NCBI GenBank assembly: GCA_017444545.1 | Contig: JAFSWJ010000017.1 | Span: 1-10,699 of the forward strand | Length of the DNA: 10,699 bases | Reading direction: 5' to 3' | DNA from: Lachnospiraceae bacterium | GTDB lineage: Bacteria; Bacillota; Clostridia; Lachnospirales; Lachnospiraceae | Shown here: positions 7,201 to 10,699 of the stretch, one piece after another | Layout of the letters: every line of letters begins with the position of its first letter | How positions within the stretch are numbered: position 1 is the first letter of the stretch | Position numbers and translations under genes: made by a program | The notes under the pieces: model-generated | Told to the model about the DNA's origin: nothing | The model's database searches: none | Seen by the model: only the letters and a program-made list of their open reading frames with translations

Positions 7201-7445
7201 TCATCTCCTGATGCCGCATCCTCCGGCACCTCATCATCTGACAACGAAACAGGTACCGTATCATCTGAAGACGTGCCCTCAGACCCGTTTTCGGAAGCAG
7301 AAACCTCATCTGCAAAGACCACAGCTGCATCCTGCGACAGTGAAGTCTCGTTTTCCGAAACGGCAAACGCTGTTGCCGGGTGCGCCAAAAGCGCAAGACA
7401 CAGCAACAGCGTCATTTGAATTTTTAATCTTTTCCTTGCCTTCAT
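4215..7445 (-). CDS. Secreted cell-wall glucosaminidase with SH3-like domain and beta-rich repeats
   Basis: A 1076-residue exported protein likely to cleave peptidoglycan glycan strands. A signal peptide (1-28, cleavage after AFA) is followed by an acidic low-complexity tract with VSEDE-like units (about 29-116), an SH3-like wall-binding region (about 126-200), and a GH73-type glucosaminidase domain (about 243-495). The catalytic core reads SPYHLASRVRLEQG with E396 as the probable general acid; SPLISGTYPGFEGYYNYFNI and GWNTRFKSLNGGAGFLGNNYI are further family blocks. The rest (about 540-1076) is beta-rich with degenerate units beginning near 540, 650, 740, 857 and 970, perhaps Ig-like spacers or wall-binding modules. 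No LPXTG or S-layer motif is seen at the C-terminus. The start at 7445 has AGAGG 5 nt upstream and begins the signal peptide; the frame stays open to 7550 through repeat DNA. No promoter was recognised, so it may be transcribed through the element from the upstream gene. Confidence 0.88.
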   Translation of the reverse strand: MKARKRLKIQMTLLLCLALLAHPATAFAVSENETSLSQDAAVVFADEVSASENGSEGTSSDDTVPVSLSDDEVPEDAASGDETAVSEDEVCVSEDEIPVSEDAVSKAEVPSYDEEIGELNGILSNGGVYGVIIAAGGCHLFEEPSESAKVTAKLSCADTVLLWKAVYEEKELWFEVSSFEGETEHRGFLKRRDFVCVDGDFCEWENRKGAVERDAVNIMSTEGSGIFSADILESQAQESFENFPLSYRDKLSALHASRPNWVFVPQRHSVTTLDEAVAGEYADRNRNWIPKSAPDSFREGAADASGYWFYASRTAIKYYMNPINFFDEGHIFMFEQLAYNSKYHTSDGVQSILDNTFMSGKIPGDAKSRTYTEAFMEIGKNRNLSPYHLASRVRLEQGVDGTSPLISGTYPGFEGYYNYFNIKASGTTDEEVWRSGLTYAKAQGWNTRFKSLNGGAGFLGNNYIGVGQDTGYLEKWDLIDPLYTHQYMQNVMAPFTEAATTYNQYKSAGTLKNAFVFKIPVFDDAKDPDAIPPDSVTKFTPSVTLTQISKPNLFFADDEASGFARFRVTSNFDIKRIVDREKTRENAAGDPYFAVSSFENGILTLKTVDRKPSSSKETYRKIFIEVSGDAVTGDVTVNPGIEVKRAFEKPVIKAGGALFIEGFDSAVSMLNDASKNPVKLPEDTKVTCDDPGITCFVDTAKSRIILQRTATFEPGKKTFLLSSAAWAGTIKVTANVKDAPKPSVSLQKSSAVINTNVPAEKGPVDTRIIRTEGFATDIDVSVSGANAKTREALGTTVSAAYADGVLSVSAIGAGPEPGNFVLKLTPSYRGGDGQMYPLKALKFTVKVTDRELSSALGLKKSGTINTVNREYSCVKYVPAVANTGCTAVSCVSIENADAASLFDADFLEKGDIAPDRSVVTNNAGTIVISAKESVSLNSGQNYPVVLDVTMKNGVVIQKELKVRPVQKPAKIYCDLKKATMTRQTSTSRNIAIISKGGTPKNTVIKSVVLKDDNAGRFFTLEETGAVNGSARRFEGLLRLTDTSVKNGTYKVKFLVTLVDHAQNVNPVTVTTTIRVK
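7098..7361 (-). repeat. Degenerate repeats encoding an acidic Ser/Glu/Asp tract
   Basis: This part of the glucosaminidase gene encodes residues about 29-116, including SEDEVCVSEDEIPVSEDAV and similar units of six to eight residues. The tract directly follows the signal peptide and probably forms a flexible, highly charged spacer. Such units are prone to length changes by slippage or recombination. Confidence 0.7.
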
Positions 7446-7529
7446 AAAAACCTCTTGAACAGCAATGTCATTAACCAAAGCATTTCTCGTATTGGCTCTT
7501 GCTCCCGCAGGCCACCTCCCGTACCTTGC

Positions 7530-7580
7530 GCTCCGGTAGGTGCTCGGCACGGGGTTCTACGCTCCGCTCCGGTCGGCGCT
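7530..7580. repeat. 15-bp direct repeat within the intergenic element
   Basis: GCTCCGGTAGGTGCT at 7530-7544 and GCTCCGGTCGGCGCT at 7566-7580 match at 13 of 15 positions, with starts 36 bp apart. This suggests internal duplication during the element's history. Confidence 0.5.
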
Positions 7581-7609
7581 GAACAAACGTCCACTGGACG
7601 TTTAGCGCC
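7575..7609. repeat. Large palindrome in the centre of the intergenic element
   Basis: Plus-strand outer arms GGCGCT (7575-7580) and AGCGCC (7604-7609), inner arms AAACGTCCA (7585-7593) and TGGACGTTT (7595-7603) around a single C. The only interruption is GAAC on the left side. Fifteen pairs could form a cruciform in DNA or a stable hairpin in RNA. It is not followed by a T tract on the minus strand, so it is not a standard terminator. Confidence 0.65.
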
Positions 7610-7677
7610 CTGCTCGCGCATTTACTCTATGAATTGCTTACCTTAATGACGTTGTCTTCACCGGGGCTTTCAGGAGG

Positions 7678-9408
7678 TCATTTCCCGGGCTTGATGAAGT
7701 CGAAATTGAAATCATCATCCAGGTCTATATCCTGTCTGCCTCCGGGATTGTATCCTCCGCCCATTCCGGGATCGGCGGGATAGCCCTGATTTCCGTATCC
7801 GGGATCTGACTGCATGCCGGGATCCGCATAGCCCTGATCCTCCTGAGGCGGATAGGGTCTTCTCTCGGTCCTCACCTGAGGTCTTGCCTCCGTCCTCACA
7901 TTGGGATTGGGCCTTGCCTCCGTTCTCACACCGGGTCTTGCCTCTGTCCTGACGCCCGGTCTTGCATTACTTACTCTTTCGGGAGCACGTCCCACATTCC
8001 TCTGGACTCCGCGTCCCGTACGGGAATCGCCTCTGTCATAATACCTGATGTCCTCTCCCTGCTCAGGATAGTCACCCTGCATGCTCACGTTGTTGTAGCC
8101 GTAGCCGGCATCCTGACCGTAGAAGCCGTCAGCTTCATTCTCCTCTTCATAGGCATCGTCGTCCTGGGGATATCTGCGTCCGCCGTTTTTGCGTATTGAG
8201 GAGACTTCCTTCTTTCGGACACGTCTCTTCATCTCCTCGACATCATCTTCGTCAAGGTTTCTTCCGCCTCTCCTGCCGTTTAATGACATGTTCACGATGA
8301 TGAAGATCAAAACCACCGAAAACAGGATGAGACCTGCTATGATGAAGAGCCTGATCTGAGCGCTCTTTCTGTATTTTTCCGTTGCCTCGCTCTCGCCTGT
8401 ATCCATCTCCAGATATCTCTGATATGTATGTCCGAGAGTATCATAGAGGAAAAAGCCCTGGGCTCCGTTATAATCAACTCCGTAGATCAGAAAGAACTCT
8501 GAGGGCTGAGCCTTCACAAAACCGGCAGCATCAACCTGGACATTTGCCGCAGCAACCTCTGCTGCAGCTGCGTCAGCGTAGGAAGCATTGTCCACTGTTG
8601 TTCCGTCAACATAGGAGTTGTCCACAACGGTTGCCGTGTCCGTCGTCTCCGGAAGACCGGCTGACGGAGCCTCGCCTGTGCCCGCATCCGATGAACCTGC
8701 TCCGATGCCAAGTCCCAGATCTCCCGCATAAACCGTCTCGGTAAACTTTATCTTTCCTTCCTTCTTTTTCTTGTCCTTTTTGTCCTCTTCCTCATCTGTC
8801 GTTCCGTCAGGCAGGGTCCATGCCGTCACGTTTTTATTATCCACATTCAGCACGGCCTTTTTGAAACCTGTGGGAGGATTGATGTTGTCGCCCGGATCGA
8901 GGATGATGAGATATGCACCGTTCCCGCCCTCGAGTCTGACATAATCAGACATGGTCGCAGTAGCGGTATCGCAAAGATAAAAGTCACCCACGGCTCCGGT
9001 CACATCTGTCAGATAAGCCAGTACCACCGCATCGGAATTGTCCATATATGCCAGATCGATGTTCTGTCCCTGATAGGCGACCGTCTGCCTGTGAAAGCCT
9101 GCCGGCATCATCGAATCCGGAAAGGTGTTTGCTATATAAAGTCCGTTGTTTGCAAGAATGGTGCCGGGGGTCACACCCGTACCCTGGGACATATCCGACA
9201 GCGCATCTTCCGCACCCACATCCGCAGGGATCTCTCCGTCAACCGGTATCTCCTCATCTACAGGGGACTCGCCTTCTTCCGTAACCTCAGGATCGGCACC
9301 TTCCTCGGCAAATACCTTTACATTCGCGCCAAAGGGCATCGCCGCCGCAAATACTGCCGCTGCCAGCAGCACCGCCTTTATTCTTGTTGATAAACTGCTT
9401 CCTCTCAT
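7678..9408 (-). CDS. Single-pass membrane protein with repeat-rich cytoplasmic tail, function unknown
   Basis: A 576-residue protein I cannot assign to a named family. A signal peptide (1-34, cleavage after VFA) leads to an acidic stretch (about 35-72), then an extracytoplasmic region of about 275 residues containing a Lys/Asp/Glu-rich segment (about 203-220) and an Ala/Thr/Val-rich linker. One membrane helix (about 354-374) is followed by GRRGGR, so the C-terminal 200 residues should be cytoplasmic. That tail is charged and probably disordered, with four ARPxVRTE-type repeats (482-518), Tyr/Gly/Pro-rich repeats such as ADPGM, and an acidic-aromatic end (DIDLDDDFNFDFIKPGK). The ATG at 9408 has GAGGGAG 5 nt upstream. 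It lies 57 bp behind purD and upstream of the secreted glucosaminidase, so an envelope role such as sensing or scaffolding is possible but unproven. Confidence 0.82.
   Translation of the reverse strand: MRGSSLSTRIKAVLLAAAVFAAAMPFGANVKVFAEEGADPEVTEEGESPVDEEIPVDGEIPADVGAEDALSDMSQGTGVTPGTILANNGLYIANTFPDSMMPAGFHRQTVAYQGQNIDLAYMDNSDAVVLAYLTDVTGAVGDFYLCDTATATMSDYVRLEGGNGAYLIILDPGDNINPPTGFKKAVLNVDNKNVTAWTLPDGTTDEEEDKKDKKKKEGKIKFTETVYAGDLGLGIGAGSSDAGTGEAPSAGLPETTDTATVVDNSYVDGTTVDNASYADAAAAEVAAANVQVDAAGFVKAQPSEFFLIYGVDYNGAQGFFLYDTLGHTYQRYLEMDTGESEATEKYRKSAQIRLFIIAGLILFSVVLIFIIVNMSLNGRRGGRNLDEDDVEEMKRRVRKKEVSSIRKNGGRRYPQDDDAYEEENEADGFYGQDAGYGYNNVSMQGDYPEQGEDIRYYDRGDSRTGRGVQRNVGRAPERVSNARPGVRTEARPGVRTEARPNPNVRTEARPQVRTERRPYPPQEDQGYADPGMQSDPGYGNQGYPADPGMGGGYNPGGRQDIDLDDDFNFDFIKPGK
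7855..7965 (-). repeat. Tandem repeats encoding ARP-x-VRTE units
   Basis: Four in-frame units in the membrane protein gene: ARPGVRTE twice (24 bp each), ARPNPNVRTE (30 bp) and ARPQVRTE (24 bp), ending in RRP. The units differ at synonymous positions, so they are old or have diverged; copy number may vary between strains. The encoded segment is highly basic and probably disordered. Confidence 0.85.
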
Positions 9409-9453
9409 ATGATCTCCCTCACTCTAATATATACTGATAATGTGAATTTTCGG

Positions 9454-9468
9454 TGAAAACTGTTTTCA
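9454..9468. repeat. 15-bp palindrome over the purD stop codon
   Basis: TGAAAAC-T-GTTTTCA: perfect 7-bp arms around one base, overlapping the purD TGA. No T tract follows on the minus strand, so it is a weak terminator candidate. It lies about 45 bp upstream of the membrane protein start and could instead be a regulator site. Confidence 0.4.
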
Positions 9469-10699
9469 GGCCTCGTCTATGGCCTTTCCGATATCCGATC
9501 TGCAGTACTTGTTGTCAAAATCTATCCATTTCACTGCTTCATAGGCATTGGCACGGGCTTTTTTCAATGTTTCCCCCTTTGCCGTCACACCCAGCACTCT
9601 GCCTCCGTTTGTAACTATCCCCTTCGTGGTCTTTTTTGTCCCGGCATGGAAGCAATAATAGCCGTCTTTGTCATCAAAGCTTTCGAGCCCCTTTATCACA
9701 AAGCCTCTTTCATATTTCAAGGGATATCCCTTTGATGCAAGCACTACGCATACGGCTGCATTGTCCTCAAATTCCAGCTTCAGCTTTGAAAGTGTTCCGT
9801 CTATACAGGCTTCACAGACATCTATGATATCATTTTTCATCCTCGGAAGCACCACCTGTGCCTCGGGATCTCCGAACCTGGCGTTGTACTCAAGCACCTT
9901 CGGTCCGTCCTTTGTCAGCATCAGGCCGAAAAAGATGACTCCCTTGAAGGGTCTGCCCTCAGCTGCCATGGCATCCACCGTGGGCTTGTATATATTTTTT
10001 TTGCAGAAATCATCCACCTTTTTGGTATAAAAGGGTGATGGTGAAAAGGTTCCCATTCCTCCCGTATTGAGACCCTCATCATTGTCAAGGGCTCTTTTGT
10101 GATCCTGGGCGGAGCTCATCACCTTGATGGTCTTGCCGTCACAGAAGGTCAAAACCGAAACCTCGCGTCCCTCAAGAAACTCCTCAATGACGACCTTGTT
10201 GCCCGCCGTCCCGAACTTCTTGTCAAGCATTATCTCCTTTATGCCGTTCCTTGCCTCATCAAGAGTGTTGCAGATGAGCACTCCCTTTCCGAGAGCCAGT
10301 CCGTCTGCCTTGAGGACTGTGGGAAATTTAGCGCTGTCCAGATATTTGAGCGCATCCGCCGCATTTTCAAAGGTAGCATACTGCGCGGTGGGGATATCGT
10401 ACTTTTTCATCAGTTCCTTGGAAAAAGCCTTTGATCCCTCGATGATGGCGGCATTTCTCCTGGGTCCGAAGGCACGGATCCCTGCTTCCTCCAGGGCATC
10501 CACAAGTCCGCCCACCAGAGGATCATCCGGACCGACTATGACCAGATCCACCTTTTTTTCCTTTGCATGAAAGACGATCTTGTCAAATTCCATTGCCTTG
10601 ATGTCGGTACACTCGGCAATACGTGCTATACCGGCATTTCCCGGACAGCAGTATATCTTTTCGACCTTCGGGCTTTTGCTGACTGCAAGGGCTATGGCA
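9466..10699 (-). CDS. purD: Phosphoribosylamine-glycine ligase (5' end beyond window)
   Basis: GAR synthetase, the ATP-grasp enzyme that joins glycine to 5-phosphoribosylamine in purine synthesis, in the cytoplasm. About 410 residues are visible, up to the stop at 9466; the open frame continues upstream of the internal ATG at 10593 to the right edge, reading ALAVSKSPKVEKIYCCPGNAG, as in the PurD N-domain. Only the first dozen or so residues (the GxGGREH region) are missing. Other marks are IVGPDDPLVGGLVD, the ATP-grasp segment TVLKADGLALGKGV, EEFLEGREVSVLTF, AQDHKRALDNDEGLNTGGMG and the metal/ATP-binding VLEYNARFGDPEAQ. Length and motifs are normal, with no frameshift. The downstream gene follows after 57 bp; whether they share a transcript is not clear. 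Confidence 0.97.
   Translation of the reverse strand, partial: AIALAVSKSPKVEKIYCCPGNAGIARIAECTDIKAMEFDKIVFHAKEKKVDLVIVGPDDPLVGGLVDALEEAGIRAFGPRRNAAIIEGSKAFSKELMKKYDIPTAQYATFENAADALKYLDSAKFPTVLKADGLALGKGVLICNTLDEARNGIKEIMLDKKFGTAGNKVVIEEFLEGREVSVLTFCDGKTIKVMSSAQDHKRALDNDEGLNTGGMGTFSPSPFYTKKVDDFCKKNIYKPTVDAMAAEGRPFKGVIFFGLMLTKDGPKVLEYNARFGDPEAQVVLPRMKNDIIDVCEACIDGTLSKLKLEFEDNAAVCVVLASKGYPLKYERGFVIKGLESFDDKDGYYCFHAGTKKTTKGIVTNGGRVLGVTAKGETLKKARANAYEAVKWIDFDNKYCRSDIGKAIDEA

Larger units (their letters stand above)
7456..7660. mobile_element. MITE-like intergenic element with terminal inverted repeats
   Basis: Nearly the whole 232-bp gap between the two flanking genes (7446-7677) is occupied by a structured, non-coding element. 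Its ends match in inverted orientation: left arm 7456-7486 and the reverse complement of right arm 7631-7660 share TGAA, CAA, GTCATTAA, AAGCA and TTC blocks, about 23 of 31 aligned positions with one gap. Inside are a large palindrome (7575-7609) and a 15-bp direct repeat. It encodes no transposase, so it would be a non-autonomous element, a REP/BIME-like repeat, or a folded RNA in the transcript between the genes. A target duplication is not certain. The reading frame upstream of the glucosaminidase start passes through it without a stop, which explains an apparent N-terminal extension. Confidence 0.55.

Noticed and set aside
7073..7447. 124-residue plus-strand open frame rich in Pro, His and Leu
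   Set aside because: It is a shadow opposite the repetitive acidic codons of the glucosaminidase gene; its composition follows from that repeat and it has no ribosome site or family resemblance.
7446..7550. 35-residue N-terminal extension of the glucosaminidase
   Set aside because: It comes from the inverted-repeat element; a typical signal peptide and a spaced AGAGG site mark 7445 as the start.
7672..7678. Plus-strand AGGAGGT resembling a strong ribosome site
   Set aside because: No credible plus-strand coding region follows; it lies at the 3' end of the minus-strand membrane protein gene and is probably chance.
7855..7965. CRISPR-like array
   Set aside because: The repeats are contiguous, in frame, without spacers, and clearly encode protein repeats.
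9454..9468. purD terminator
   Set aside because: The palindrome is AT-rich, overlaps the stop codon and has no T tract after it, so it does not meet the criteria for an intrinsic terminator.

Overview
The window looks like a chromosomal segment of a Gram-positive, low-to-mid-GC anaerobe, most likely a Clostridia/Lachnospiraceae-type bacterium. This is inferred from the strong GGAGG-type ribosome sites, the secreted wall hydrolase with an N-terminal acidic 'VSEDE' tract and degenerate beta-rich repeats, the thioredoxin reductase lacking a recognisable NADPH site, and the repeat types between genes. No species can be named from sequence alone.

Layout, left to right. Positions 1-538 (minus) carry the first 179 codons of a MalK/UgpC-type sugar ABC-importer ATPase, running off the left edge. 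It lies 10 bp behind an FRG-domain protein (549-1298, minus). A 233-bp divergent region (1299-1531) holds the FRG promoter, whose -10 box lies inside a palindrome, and the start region of a membrane-anchored family 3 glycosidase, NagZ-like (1532-2869, plus). NagZ converges on a thioredoxin pair with a 9-bp gap: thioredoxin (2879-3190, minus) behind a thioredoxin-reductase-like flavoprotein (3258-4118, minus). The likely terminator of that pair lies inside the nagZ coding sequence. The reductase has a well-formed promoter and a short leader containing a terminator-like hairpin. Upstream, all on the minus strand, are a 1076-aa secreted SH3/glucosaminidase (4215-7445), a roughly 205-bp element with imperfect terminal inverted repeats (7456-7660), a 576-aa single-pass membrane protein with a repeat-rich cytoplasmic tail (7678-9408), and purD (9466 to the right edge, lacking only its first dozen or so codons).

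Two themes emerge. One is cell-wall turnover: a secreted endo-type glucosaminidase and an externally anchored exo-type N-acetylglucosaminidase could act in sequence on peptidoglycan. The other is thiol redox: the adjacent reductase and thioredoxin probably form a working pair, perhaps fed by ferredoxin rather than NADPH. PurD is housekeeping. The FRG protein and the 576-aa membrane protein have no assignable function. I found no CRISPR array, tRNA, rRNA, recombinase or clear defence operon. The strongest second-look items are the reductase with a lost pyridine-nucleotide site and its leader hairpin, the terminator buried in nagZ, the inverted-repeat element, and the FRG/ABC coupling.
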